A DNA stretch of 64,000 bases from Siniperca chuatsi (Eukaryota; Chordata; Actinopteri; Centrarchiformes; Sinipercidae): NCBI RefSeq assembly GCF_020085105.1, contig NC_058047.1, positions 17,790,501-17,854,500 on the forward strand, in the 5' to 3' direction. Both the position numbers and the translations under genes were made by a program. The notes under the pieces are model-generated. The model was not told the DNA's origin and did not search any database. It saw only the letters and a program-made list of their open reading frames with translations. Position 1 is the stretch's first letter. Every line of letters begins with the position of its first letter. This document shows, one piece after another, positions 46,236 to 63,198 of this stretch.

Positions 46236-46825
46236 GTGTGGGGGTGGAGGCAAAACTCACAGCTTGGTGTAGCTGTTGAACAGTCACACACAGAGTGCTA
46301 CATAACGCAGCCAAATTAGGCAAAATATTGTTGTATATACTGCAGGCAACAAATTATTCAACAGTCCTTCATATGGTCAGACAGAAGGTAAATGTGACAA
46401 GTGTGACAGTATATTTGGATTCTATAGGAATGCAGCCTACATAGATAAGTACATCATTAAGCCACAGGTGTATCCACACATGAGTGTTTACCATTACGGA
46501 ATAGAAATGGGGTTAAAGTGAACTTTTTGGTTTATCAGGGAGTAGCCAGCTCAGATGAAATGAGAAGCTTCAGTCGTGCCCTCTTCAGCCGTTACATTTG
46601 CTCAAGTATCAGTTCATAACACCGAGGTGGGAGGCCACATAAGAGGTTAGAATTTAATAAGATCAGTTAACTTCAGTGTTTACCAGCTGTCCAGCTTCAC
46701 TCCAGTGCCGGTCTGTATTATAAGGGCACTCTCTAACCTTTAGGTTGCCATTGCACACTGATTACTCCATAGTCATGTTTGATTTTAATGTAATGAAATG
46801 CAATACAGCAGCACCACAAATCATT
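46236..46825. other. hsh2d upstream flank
   Basis: This presumably contains the hsh2d promoter. No TATA box or named element is recognised. Confidence 0.4.
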
Positions 46826-47026
46826 TACATGGTAAATGGACTTTGCCTCTCATTCACCTGTTCACACACACACTCACACAGTGGTGGTGGTGGAGTTTCC
46901 ATGCAAAGTGATGGCCTGTCTATTGGGAGCAACTTGAACCTGAGTGTCTTGCTCAAGGACACTTCGACATGTGGATGGGTGGAGCCAGAGATTGAATTGC
47001 CAACCCTGCAATCAATTATCTATCAC
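46826..47026 (-). mobile_element. tRNA-type SINE
   Basis: The words TGAGTGTCTTGCTCAAGGAC, ACTTCGACATGTGGATGGG and GGAGCCAGAGATTGAATTGC belong to a widespread fish SINE. The last block is the complement of a tRNA B box (consensus GGTTCGATCC). The tRNA-like head is therefore at the right end and the element reads on the minus strand. Confidence 0.65.
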
Positions 47027-50000
47027 CTGTGAGAAATACATTCTGTTTTCATATATCATGTATGTAGCAAGCACATGAGTAATATTTGTGGGTTTTCAAA
47101 TAAATACTTATTTAATAATATGTGAATTTTGGACAAATGTGTGTCTGTGCAAAAGTTTATCTGACTTCCATCTGCTGGTCTAGTCTGAAAGGAACCTCTC
47201 ACAGACAGGAACTATCTTGACAATAAAGTTCATGGTCTTTGGTGTTATTATTGTTGGTGACATGTTAACTGTTTAATGAACTGATTCAATAAAAATTCAT
47301 GGTAATGCTGGAGAGCTGCTTCAGGGAACCAGTCCAGGCTGTTTTCCTCCCACATGATGATTGTCTAAATGAAAAATACCTAAATAAAGGTCAACGTCTT
47401 ACTGCTTTGATGATGTGCGAAGCTCCAGTGCAAATGGGCCCTTCTCCATTTACACACATACATTAGCTGTAAGGTTGAAGAGGGAGCAGTAACTATCTTA
47501 ACGTGCCCACTGCTCAAGAATCAAACTGCTCAAGTTTGATTGCTAATGCTCAGTGTACTTCTATTGGACAGGTTTTTTAATGACTTCTATATTACACAAT
47601 CATGCAACTAAAGGGAATGACATAGCACAACTAATGTAGTGAACTATATCTTAATTAACAGGCATTGTCCTATACACCAAACCTGTCTAGCAGCAGTGTG
47701 TCTTGATGGCCATCTAGGATTGATGGGGTTTTACTTGATGTCACCATTATTTGCGAATTGATAGCAAAATAAAATCAAACCATACCCATGAGGTAATCCA
47801 ATTTAAGGAATATACAAACCCTTAGGTAAAATCAAGTGAAAAGATTAAATAATGTGGATTCATTTATTACATAGAATTTTATTGCTTATCGATTCCATTG
47901 TTCAAATTCAATAATTAAACCTTTTGTAAATCAACTTCACAAATTGTTACCTGATTTTTTTTTTTTTTAAACATTTTATGTACTTAATTGCTTATTTTGT
48001 AGAAAGTCAGGTTTGGTCCTCCATATATTATGGTTGGTTAAGAGAAGCATGTAATCCTTATCCTTATATAAAGTGGGGTTTTGGATGAAAAGTGTTGCCA
48101 ATTTAACACTCTCCAGCTGATTACATTTACTGATTACAAGTCAAATTCAAATATCAAACATAAACAAAACACATTTAAATGGACCTTCCTGATGTTGTTT
48201 TACATATTTAATAGTCCACATTAATTCCCAAATATTAAAAAGGTGCAAATACAATAAACATTTTTTAAGAATCTCATTTTTAATAAATCAGAAGTACACA
48301 TATCTACAAAAGGTGTAGATCAATAAGATTTATGAAACTTCAATACAATCACTGTAAATCCTATTTACAACTGCTGAATTATTTAATTTATTCCCCATGA
48401 AATCCATCAATAATCAGCGCTGAAATCCAAATTCAGTTAAGGAATGCTGAAGTTTTGTTAGCATAAAACTGGGAAGTTTATAATTGGTGAGAATTATAAA
48501 TGACTCCAATCAAAAGAATAACTGAGCTCATTTCAGTCCAAATTTAAGCCAAACTCAAGTCTAAAAACCTGCATTTTTATCAAGCCTCGATTTGGCTTAA
48601 TCTGAGAGAGCCAGTTAAACCAAAATTGTGCTGACAATCAACCAAGTCCAACCACATTAACAACAACGATTTAAATCCACAGGTTAACATCTACGCAGTT
48701 ACATATTCAATTCAATGACTCTTGAGCACCGCTAGGAATGATTTGCTCTCACTGTAAAATATCGGAGGTGATTTTAATCAGCTTTCAATTCATTTCCTAT
48801 TGTTAAGCCTGAACAGCTCAACTGAGCAACTAAAATAGAATTTGGAGCAGAAAATCAAACAGCAAGGATCCTTTGCACATTTCTAATCTCAAATAAAGCT
48901 TGTCAAGTCAAATGTGCAAAGAATTTTGAGGTTTTCTACGCACCTAGAATGCATAGTTCAGACGGCCATGATACTGGACCAGAATAAGACATGGGATATC
49001 TAGAGGAGGAAAAGGGGAAGGAGTAAGAGAGAGACTAGGTGGGTGCGGGGTGGGTCAATCTGGGATTCCCGAAAGCATCAATGGGGATGCAGAAACATAA
49101 AAAGCAAAGTGAAATATCAATTAATGGGAATGGGAATGAAAACCATCTCTAAATCATAGGCCTTCTGTATATTTTTTATTATATTAACTAAAAAAGATGA
49201 GGTTTCAGTGCTCAGATGTTTTTAGGAAGCCCAGATTGGGTACATGGAAAACTTGTGCATGAATATTCTTTGCTTTCAGTTAAGACTTGCAACAAATACA
49301 GTCAACAAATGTTAAGAACTTTTTTTTACAGAAAGAACAAAGGAAAAGTGCATTATCAATTAAGAACATTAAAGGGCACTTTGTCATTTTGGTGCTATGT
49401 TTTTGTTTCACTCCATAAATACTGCTACATCACAGCCCCTATCCAAGGCCCAGAAAACAGTTGTGTGCATGTTCCCCCTTTGGAACTGACCACCGGAAGA
49501 AGTATGAATGCATAAAACAATGATTTTATCATCGCTGTGATTCCTTTGGTTCCACTGCTGTGTAACTGTATCGCCTCCAGGTGTTAGAGTTAGGTATTGC
49601 TAGTCCACCAGTTGGAGTGCATCAAATAATCGTCTACCTCACACCAATCACATCTTTCTTATCCGTAGAAATCCCAATACCTAAAATGATGAGGTAAGCA
49701 TCTACAAAAGGAATCTGCGTGACCTTAAAACAAGCATACTTTGTCAAGAACACAGTCTTACTGCAACCATGTGCACACTTAAGATCTGAGCCCCACATAC
49801 AGATTACATTGCACATTAAAGTGTTCACAAGATGAATGGAATGTTTCAGCCTAAGAAATCAACAGAAAGACACGAGTAGAAAAGGTCGACAGAGGACATG
49901 TAAACCCCAATGTTGATATGATGAGTAAAATGCACTGGCACTACCGTTTCATATGGTGAATCATAATCAGTGATAGATATTTACATGTTGAGTTTACCTT

Positions 50001-50615
50001 ATGTGGATATAGAAAAGTCTAGGCCACCCAGTCAGTACACAAATGTAGTAAAATACTTCCAAAAAACAGTAATCAGCCGGGATTGTACTATAATCGCCTT
50101 GGAGACATAGATCACATTATTCAACAGAAGAAGCCCATTGAACTAGTGAACCTATTCTGGAAGTATAATTTGGGCTACTTTTAGTGATATGGATCGAATA
50201 AATAAGATTTCACCAAGCGACACTGACAACAGGTGAAAGAAACTAGCTAGGCATCAGACATTATTGTTAGTAAAGGTTTGATCGTTTCTAGTGTCTCACA
50301 AGGAGGCAGTCTTTAAAAGTCAATAAAATCTAACAAATCAAACTCAAAACTGTCGACCTAATGAGCAACCGTAAAAAAAGAAATCAGATTTAGCATGTAA
50401 CAGAGGCCACAGTAGTTAGATTCACAGGTGTCAAGGGAAGATTGGTAAACCAAGGGAGCGATACATTTTTGTTTTTCGCAAAAGATAAGCACAGGACAAT
50501 CAGAAAGAGAAGGAGGAAGACAAATGAGGAAAGATAAAAGAGAGATCAGTCTGTCCAGTTCTGTCCAGTGGGGGACACAGTTAAGGCGATGGTGGATGCA
50601 GACGCTCCTGTCTCC
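47027..50615. other. Intergenic and rab8a 3' UTR
   Basis: The rab8a stop is at 50616 and its 3' UTR extends leftward. The nearest part, to about 49000, is less AT-rich than the rest, but no end can be fixed. The remainder is AT-rich. No second gene is supported by the short frames. Confidence 0.5.
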
Positions 50616-53600
50616 TCACAGGAGCGTGCAGCGGAAGAAACTGCTCTTCTTGGGCTGTTCTGTAATCTTTACTCCTGGACTGCTGCCCTGTGGGTTGTTG
50701 CCCTCCTAAAATACACACAGATGAGGAAGCACATTCAAATATGAGAACAGCAAAAACACCAGTAATCACTAACCACTAACAGTTTCATAACAATTATGTT
50801 TCCACTATTCTACCTTCTTACCAGTTTCTTGTCCATTTTTGCTTTGATGTCTCTGGCGAGGGTTAAGAAGGACTGCAGACAAAAAGAGGTAAACAAATAG
50901 AGCAGCACGTTACTGGCAGCACTCTGGGTGGGACCAATGGTTTTAGACAAGGATGCTCGAGTGTTTAATTAAACTCAGCAACCCCAGAAAAAAAAGACTG
51001 AGGAATATTCATCAATAATTGTGGTTTAAGATTATAAAACCAAATGTGCTAGAGTCTCACATAAAACAGTACCTACACAAATAGCCAATCTACGTGTTTG
51101 CAGGGAGTAAATTACATTGTTCCATGTTTAATTTAATTGTCATGTTTCATAAGTAGGACCCCTAAGGAAGACTAAGTGGTATGATGATGATAGTTTTCAG
51201 CAATTGAAAAGATATTAATTTTCATAAGAAAATACATTTTCACACTATTTTAATTAAAAAAAAAAAATCTATGTAATACCTATTACTGAGTGGAGGATTT
51301 CTTAAAGGAATAGTTCACAACAATTTAATTGCCCCCAGCAGAGACTCAAGGAAGTTCCTGTGAGCTGACCAAGAAATAGTCCCACACATAATAACCCCCT
51401 GTGAAACTGAAACTTGTCTTTCAAACAGGATATAACACGTTAATTAGTGCTGGCAGGCGTATTTTGTTCTCCCTGCTTCCATTTCTTACGCTAAGCTAAG
51501 CCAAGTGGCAGCTGGCTACAGTGTCATATATAACAGACAGATATGAGAGTGATATCAATCTTCACATTTAAGTCTCTGCAAGAAAGTGAATAAGCATATT
51601 TCCCAAAATGTCGAACTATCCCTTTAAGCTCTATGACAAAGATTCTTCCTAGACGTAGAGGTTGTCTGTGGTGAATTTAAAAGTTATATTGTATAAAATT
51701 TTGTAATATTGTAAAATATTTTTATTGTAATAAAAGTTAAATATGATTACACTGAATTGTCATAGACAAAATATTGACGATCCTCAGCACCCTTTCTAGA
51801 GTCAAAAGCCTGAAGGTACAAGGTTGGCCACTTCCAGCAATAATACTTTCAACTATGAATGAATAACAGCAGAAAAAGTGTGAACTCACATTCTCCACGT
51901 TGATGTTCGCCTTTGCACTGGTCTCCATGAATTTGATACCGTACTCCAGTGCCAGCTGACAGTAGGAGAACCAAGACAGAATCAGTGTCAGTACTCAGAC
52001 ATGATGAGCCAAGATAACATGTAATAAAATATTATAATATATTTATCACCTTCTCTCCTCTTTCTTTGGACACCTGTCGCTTGTCATTGACGTCACATTT
52101 GTTCCCAAGCACCATCCTTTCCACATCTGCTGAAGCATGCTGTGGAAGAAAGGTTCGCAATGTGAACAGACAAGAAATTAATCAGAAATAAAGTGTGTTT
52201 AGAGTCATGCATACTCTATAGCTCTTTGTAGAAGATCAATACCAAAACAAAACACACTAAAAAATGCACACAGAACAGGTGTCACTCTTTGCACAGACAG
52301 AGGGAGGCAAACACACAAACGGACACATTCACTAATGTAAAATATTTTACCTCTTCTATATTCCGTATCCAGTTCTTGATGTTGTCAAAGGACTTCTCAT
52401 TGGTAATGTCATACACTAACATGATGCCCTGGAGAGTTCAAAGAAGGAAAGACATAAGAAAACAGAGTCACAAGACAACAATGAAGCTATTCCTTACTAA
52501 TTCTCATTAGTCCACAGAGACAGACTTGGAAATTAAGTGCTTAATGTGATTTTCCCGTGTCCATGTCAACCTTTATTAGTGATGGATCACATGATTTTGC
52601 AGCCTCAAGTAAAAACATGACACTTGCACATACCAAAGGCAACAAGGATCAATTAGGTTTCTGAAATTAAATATGCAAACACAGGCATCCAGTTAAACTT
52701 GAACTAAAGGAGAGGCTAACAAAAAAAACACAACAATGACAACAAAAACAAAGCTGGGTGTGGTTCTGGTAAATGTTTATGCTACAGAGCACTTGAGATG
52801 ACCACCACTTCACCCATTCAGATCCCAGAGATGATCTATACTATTGTATGAGTTGTAAGGCTGACAATGCAACTTACCATGGCTCCTCTGTAGTAGGCTG
52901 TCGTGATGGTCCTGAACCTCTCCTGTCCTGCTGTATCCCTACACAGAAAACATTTTTCTTTTTTACTTTGCCTTGCAGATCCTAGCCAAAGTGATTCACA
53001 CTGCCCTGCCGAAAGTACCATCTTTTCTAATGATTTAAAAGAAAAACTTTGGGAAATGAATTTACTTGCTGTCTTACTGATGATGAAGATTTATATAAAT
53101 TTCACCTCTGTGCATTACGCAAAGAGCCTGGAAGCAAGGGGAGGCAGCTAACCTCTATTACAAGTGTTTAAAAAAAGAACATAATCAACTCCCTAACTGT
53201 GTTATTTTCCCGTTGTTAGACTGCAAACAAGTCACCACTATATCTAAGAGTCAGCTGGGTTTTGTTGAGAATTGCAAAACCAGCAACTCCGAGGACAGGA
53301 CTTGTGAGATTCTTCATCCAGCCACAGGGCACAGCTGTTGTTGGTCACGACAAAGCTCCAATGCTAACTGCTCTTTAAACCACAATGTCTTTTTTCCATC
53401 TACAAGTATCAAAGACACACATACAGAGTGTACACATGTCAGGTTTAGCGTGCTGGCATACACCTTGGCAAACACTAGTCTAGATGTTTTCCCCCTGGTT
53501 CCAATCTTTGTGTGAACATATCACAAGCTACCTCTGTACTGAAAACACAGAAATAAAGCAGCTTTTGATCTTCTCCATTTAAGCTTTGGTAAGACAACAA

Positions 53601-55004
53601 CTCAGCAAATTCCCCAAAATATTCCATTACAATACCAGTATTTACTGAGGATATATTGGTACAAAAGTTGTCACATTAGTGTTCAGCGGATACAGTGATC
53701 TAGACTTCCAAATTTACCAAGAGCTGGTATTTATTCTATATCAAATACAAGGAAAACTACGTCGACAGTGTTGTCAAGGGAGGACACAAAAGTGGTACAA
53801 CGTTTTAAGCATAGAAAACCTGAGTTGTGCCTTGTTTAATAGCAAAGATCTACAGATTATAATATCAATGATCATAAGACCAGACATCGTCCATGTTTGT
53901 AGTTATCTTAAATATCTTGTATTTACCAGAATTTTTACAGGCTTTCATTATCATAATGAGTATTCAGCTTGATTTTGGTGATATCACCTCACCATGACTT
54001 CTTTTACAAAACATGCCACTTTAAAATTTCATTGTGCAATAGTCTAAACTCAGTGGTCAGTTTATTAGATACACTGAGCTAATACTAACACAATCTAACA
54101 CAATCGGTCTGCAATAAACTCTCTTTTATTGCAGGGCTATTGTATTAGACTGCATTAGTTTTAGTTAGATGTATCTAATAAACTGTCGACTGAGTGTAAT
54201 TGTCATCCATCTCTGAATTGTTCTTCTGACACACTGATCAAGCTGTAAAGTGATATCATTTAATGTATTATGACTATCTTACCATATCTGTAGCTTTATC
54301 TTCTTGCCATCTAATTCTATTGTTCTGATCTTGAAGTCAATACCTGAAGAAAAACAAAAGTCACATAATTCACCCAGTTTAAGCATATCTGTAATCTGGC
54401 ACCAGAAATGACTCAACATCCCAGTGATAATATCATTAATGTTTGATTTTAGAAGCAGAAGAGTGGTTGACAAGTTCATCGATGCTTTCTATAACGTTGG
54501 ATATCAGAGTGCGAAGGACAGGCAGCTTGGTCATATGAAAAATGACACTGCCAAATAGCTCACTGACAGCTCTGTAGCTTATTAGCTCAGCTTGCCATAT
54601 TTAATATACAGTAAATCTACTGTTACAGCTTGGGTGTGGTACCCACCCTTACAGTTCATACATACAGGGGCTTTCTAAGTAACGGTATAGCAACTGGTTA
54701 AAATATCATTCTCGGTTCTGAAAAAAGCCCCTCTAACAAGCCGGCTAGGCTGCTTCCTGACTACTACAAGATGAATGCTAGCCAGAAAGTTAGCAACAAA
54801 TTAGCATGACGGGATGGGCTTCTTCTGTACCACTTTTCGGCAAAGACAATAACGTTACTGATAATACGACTTTTACCCACCTATAGTGGAGATAAACGTT
54901 GAGTTGAAGGCATCTTCTGAAAATCTGAATAGCACACAGGTCTTTCCGACGCCTGAATCGCCGATTAAAAGTAGTTTAAACAAGTAATCGTAAGTCTTCG
55001 CCAT
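50616..55004 (-). CDS. rab8a: Small GTPase Rab8A
   Basis: Rab8 GTPases direct vesicles from the trans-Golgi to the plasma membrane and to primary cilia. Exons in transcript order are 55004-54881, 54343-54283, 52938-52878, 52428-52351, 52139-52050, 51955-51890, 50872-50822 and 50705-50616. They add up to exactly 206 residues. The protein starts [20 protein letters not shown], with the P-loop GDSGVGKT at 15-22, switch I around [29 protein letters not shown] (Gln67), [32 protein letters not shown] and [16 protein letters not shown]. It ends SSFFRCTLL, a one-cysteine prenylation box. [18 protein letters not shown] and the [14 protein letters not shown] end fit Rab8; hsh2d and tpm4 next door favour rab8a over rab8b. 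Rab13 is ruled out by [15 protein letters not shown]. Confidence 0.95.
51303..51629. mobile_element. Palindromic MITE, diverged full copy
   Basis: Ends are TTAAAGGAATAGTTCACAAC and GTCGAACTATCCCTTTAA. Inside are GCTAAGCTAAGCCAAGTGGC and AAGAAAGTGAATAAGCATAT, matching the right arm of the copy at 23012-23438. The left arm is largely replaced or eroded. It lies in a rab8a intron. Confidence 0.75.
53005..53515. repeat. Very diverged relative of the palindromic MITE
   Basis: ACTTTGGGAAATGAATTTAC near the left and CCCCCTGGTTCCAATCTTTG near the right correspond to arm words of the family. Most of the interior does not. A 100-codon plus-strand frame here (53213-53515) is probably not a gene. Confidence 0.4.
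54048..54195. mobile_element. Short hairpin MITE
   Basis: The left arm ACTCAGTGGTCAGTTTATTA, then GATACACTGAGCTAATACTA, is mirrored on the right by the complement of TAGTTAGATGTATCTAATAA and ACTGTCGACTGAGT. Arms are about 50 bases, the whole 148 bases. It lies in the rab8a intron between exons 2 and 3. Confidence 0.8.
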
Positions 55005-55869
55005 GTTATTAGTTAGCTTACTACTGCGGATATCCCGCCCGGTGCAAAGACAGAGACGTCACTGCTTGTGTGAGCTGCCTTTTGGACAAATCAACTGTCA
55101 CTCTTCGCTGTCGTCGTGGCTCCGGAAGTCAGTTGTCATCCTGTTGGGTTTGCTCGTTTTGGTGTCTATGGTCACCCGGAGACCATTTGTTAATTAATCG
55201 TTTGACAAAAAGAAGACTAATGCATTGTGGAAGATGGATGTTCTCTAAATGACCAACACTGAGTCGGTGGTGCGGTTGGTGTTGTGTAGTCTACCGAAAT
55301 GAGACAAAATATTTATATCAGCGATTTATATCTGTGACTTGTGGCTTATATCATCAATTAGCAGGCTGAAGTTCGTTTTACTTTTGTGATTTTGGGGGAA
55401 CATATGAACTGAAGGTATAGCACCACTAAAAATATCAGACAGGTATTTGATACCATAATAGGAGCCTAAAGACAGCTTAAAAGTGGGTTTAGGAAAAAGT
55501 TTTTTAGTTTTTAGTTTTGTCCAGACCGCATAGTCTGCTTGTGAAACTGCTGTAATTAGAGTGGTCGGAACAAATAGCTAACCAGTTATCTATTCATTGT
55601 TATTCTTGACTCTTGCTTATAAAAATAATGAAAGTAATTATTAAAGTAACATTATTATGTAGTCAACATGGACCAGTTATCGGTTGCGCCTCCCCTTAAG
55701 AGAGAGACCCCGCCTGCCTGCTCGGGATCTTCCGGTACTCAATTATAAATGTTCATCACATCAACAACAAACTACAGTTGTTTCTGTTTAGAGGCGCACT
55801 TGAACGTCAACATCGCATTTTCTACTTCGTGTTTGCTTTTGACGAAAAACCTGAGAGATTTGAGCAAAA
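55005..55869. promoter_or_regulatory. Shared upstream region of rab8a and the S27-like gene
   Basis: The two start codons face away from each other 865 bases apart, so both promoters lie here. GC-rich patches flank both ends: CCCGGTGCAAAGACAGAGAC near 55038 and GACCCCGCCTGCCTGCTC near 55705. An ETS-like CTTCCGG lies at about 55729. No clear TATA box or terminal oligopyrimidine start is visible for the ribosomal gene. Confidence 0.5.
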
Positions 55870-56870
55870 ATGCCTGTAAGTGATAATCTTTTTATTGCTA
55901 TATATGTATCTTTTCTGGTTAGAAACGTTGGAACTTGTAAAACAGTTCTGATTGGCGGAGAGCTGCTCTATTATACTAATAGTTTGTTATTAATTGATAA
56001 ACACAACATTATAAGGAGAAGAATGAGAAAGATTTTTTTAACCCCAATACATGGGGTGTTCGGCGTGAATATGCCCAAATGTGTCAATAAATCATTAACT
56101 GTGTTCAGTATCCAGGAGTTGTCAGGAGTGATGCCTAGGCTTGCCTGGACATGTCTGTGTATTTGCTTGCTCTACTTAGCAATTCATTCATCAGACTGTA
56201 GGGGGCATTAGAGTATAACCAAAACATCACGTCACTAAATGAAAACGTGAAATAAAAAATAATAAAAACACAAAATGTTAATTGAATTCTTTAAAATGTT
56301 GTAATCATGCTCTGATCTCGGTTGCAGCTGGCTAAGGATCTGATGAACCCCAGTTTTGCAGAGGAGAGGACCAGACACAAGAAGAAGAGGCTGGTGCAGA
56401 GTCCCAACTCCTACTTCATGGATGTTAAATGCATAGGTAACAACTTCACCACACATCTCATTTTCCTCACTGATGTTCTAATGTATTTTTAGATAAATGA
56501 TGTGCTTAACAGAAGTATAATGTCATTTATCTTTAAATACTCCCCCAGGCTGCTACAGGATCACCACCATCTTCAGCCATGCCCAGACAGTGGTACCTTG
56601 TGCAGGCTGCTCTTTAGTCCTCTGCCAACCACGAGGGGGCAAATGCAGACTAACTCCAGGTGAGAAAAATGTCACAAAACTGGTATTTTCAAAGTGGCTT
56701 CTGTTATTTCTCCCAGGTGTAAAAATGAGTGGAGGTATAATCAAAGATGACAGTTTGTTGAAAGGTTTCAATTCTATCCTTCTCAGCTGTTTTGCCTGTG
56801 ATGATATGTGTTATTGAAACGTTTGATTTTTGTCCATCTAGGCTGTGCCTTCAGAAGAAAATATTCCTGA
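55870..56870 (+). CDS. Ribosomal protein S27 paralogue (RPS27/RPS27L-like)
   Basis: RPS27 (eS27) is a zinc-binding protein of the small ribosomal subunit. Exons 55870-55875, 56328-56436, 56549-56659 and 56842-56870 have good splice sites and give exactly 84 residues, the family length, with no gaps. The first exon encodes only Met-Pro, as is usual for RPS27. Residues 19-37 ([19 protein letters not shown]) are unchanged from mammalian RPS27. The zinc ligands are Cys37, Cys40, Cys56 and Cys59, within [18 protein letters not shown] and [15 protein letters not shown]. Compared with human RPS27 as I remember it, about 19 residues differ, including CPGC to CIGC, VVLCVGC to VVPCAGC, TGGKARLTEG to [10 protein letters not shown] and the C terminus RKQH to RKYS. 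That is unusual for such a conserved protein. The introns rule out a processed copy. No AATAAA follows closely. Confidence 0.93.
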
Positions 56871-57079
56871 GCAGAAATCTTTAAAAACACCCATGACAGG
56901 CAGCAGAATGGACCATGGATAAATGAGTCTGAGCCTCATACTCCGTGATTTTAAATGTGGCAAACCCTTTGTCGAGAAATCATCTACATCTGTATCTTGA
57001 TAATGTGGAGTGAAATTTCATTCCTCCTGTGGGGTTTCGTAGGACAGAGCAAGAGAGGAGCTATGCAAGCTCTAGATAA

Positions 57080-57082
<3 letters not shown>

Positions 57083-57159
<77 letters not shown>
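57083..57159. repeat. (AT)n microsatellite
   Basis: About 38 AT units, some 210 bases after the S27-like stop and between two convergent genes. Confidence 0.97.
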
Positions 57160-57161
<2 letters not shown>

Positions 57162-58613
57162 CACATACATACAGACATTCCCATGTGCTCAGATTGAAGT
57201 GTATTTATATCAGACTGATATGATAAAGCACTTAATATAGAGTAGTTTGGACTACTTCTATTGATTAAGTAAAACATGTTTTGTAATCATCAAAAAATCC
57301 AATGAGTCATGATTTCTGTAAAACATTTATTAGGTTGACATAGAAGGGAGTGGTGAATGAAATATTTCAAAATGGTCTCGATAACGTGTGAGGCGCTTTT
57401 CATGGCATGAGATGAAACCACGATGACCATCACAAACAAAAATAAAACATTTAAAGAATTTATTGTCTGCGTTATGTGTGTTCTTTGGTCTTGAGAGTTC
57501 CCCTGGCAAAAAGAAGTGGTGTAAATGAAACAAAACCAAAAAAATCAATACAATTTCTCACAGACCTAACATTATTCTACTATATACAATAAGTATCCAT
57601 GGTTGATAAAAACTGACTGAGCTTCCAGTGGTTTGGGGTTTAGCTCGCTCATGCAATACAATATATTGTAAATATTGGCTACATTATGTCATATTTTTGG
57701 AAATGATGCAGAATGTGTCAATGGTCAAGTCAAGCTTAGGGAAAGGAAGTACTGCTTAGATATGCATGTCAGTGCTGGGTACTGTACATACACAGCTCTC
57801 AGGTTCTGCACAGATTCCCACACCAAAAGGAGAGTAGAAAAACTCGCACATAAATATTCTGTGCATCTTCAACGTGTAGGCCTCAGGATGATCAGGGATT
57901 GGCAGAAGGCATTACTTTTTTATTAAATGTAAGGAAGCCTAGAGTGACTGAGCAACATGTTGCCTTGACCTGTTTGCTTATCAATGAAACCTTTCCATAA
58001 GGTCACCTGTCCATTTGACCATCATGCTGTTTAAACACAAACAGATTTAGGAGGATACCGCTAAGACAGGCACACATACTGAGTTGAATGTCTGTGTCTT
58101 GTAGCCTCTTAAGGTGGTACAGCATGATCAGAAAAACACAACCGCTGACTAACTTCATATCACCACTGGGTGGCACTTCAGAGCCACACTAATGTATTTT
58201 GAGTGAAACCCAGCACCATCTGTAGCATATGTATTAAAATAATCAGACAGAGGCTTAATGTATGTGCACATAGAATGTAAGATTGAGCCAGTTTAAGTGG
58301 TCCAGTGACCAAATCTGAGGTTTCTTTGGGTGTATTAATTGCCAGTTCTTTCTATGAGTGGTCAAAAATCATTTCAGGGGAGAATTTCTGCAATTGCAGC
58401 TGGAGATAAAAAAGAAACGATGTGGTCAAAATAACTTCCCATCTTAAAAAAGAAACAAAGTTGTGCCTTAGAAAAAAAAAACCATCAAGGGACAAGCATT
58501 AAGTTAATCCCCCTTCACATGGGGAATAAAGATTTAACAGCTCGAAATGTGGAATGGAGTCGAACATTGAAGGAATGTTACATGACGATCTCGTCCTCTC
58601 CAGCTCTCCATGT
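57160..58613 (-). other. tpm4 3' UTR and convergent gene boundary
   Basis: The S27-like gene reads rightward and tpm4 leftward into this stretch. Minus-strand AATAAA signals occur at about 57924, 57459 and 57330 and could end a tpm4 3' UTR of 0.7-1.3 kb after exon 9d. No other gene is supported. Confidence 0.5.

Positions 58614-63198
<4,585 letters not shown>

Noticed and set aside
53213-53515. 100-codon plus-strand frame in a rab8a intron
   Set aside because: It lies in a diverged copy of the palindromic MITE and has no recognisable domain.
50616-55004. Assignment of the Rab to rab13
   Set aside because: Rab13 would read KTCLIIRFAEDNF and end in a different box; this protein has [13 protein letters not shown] and FRCTLL, the Rab8 pattern.
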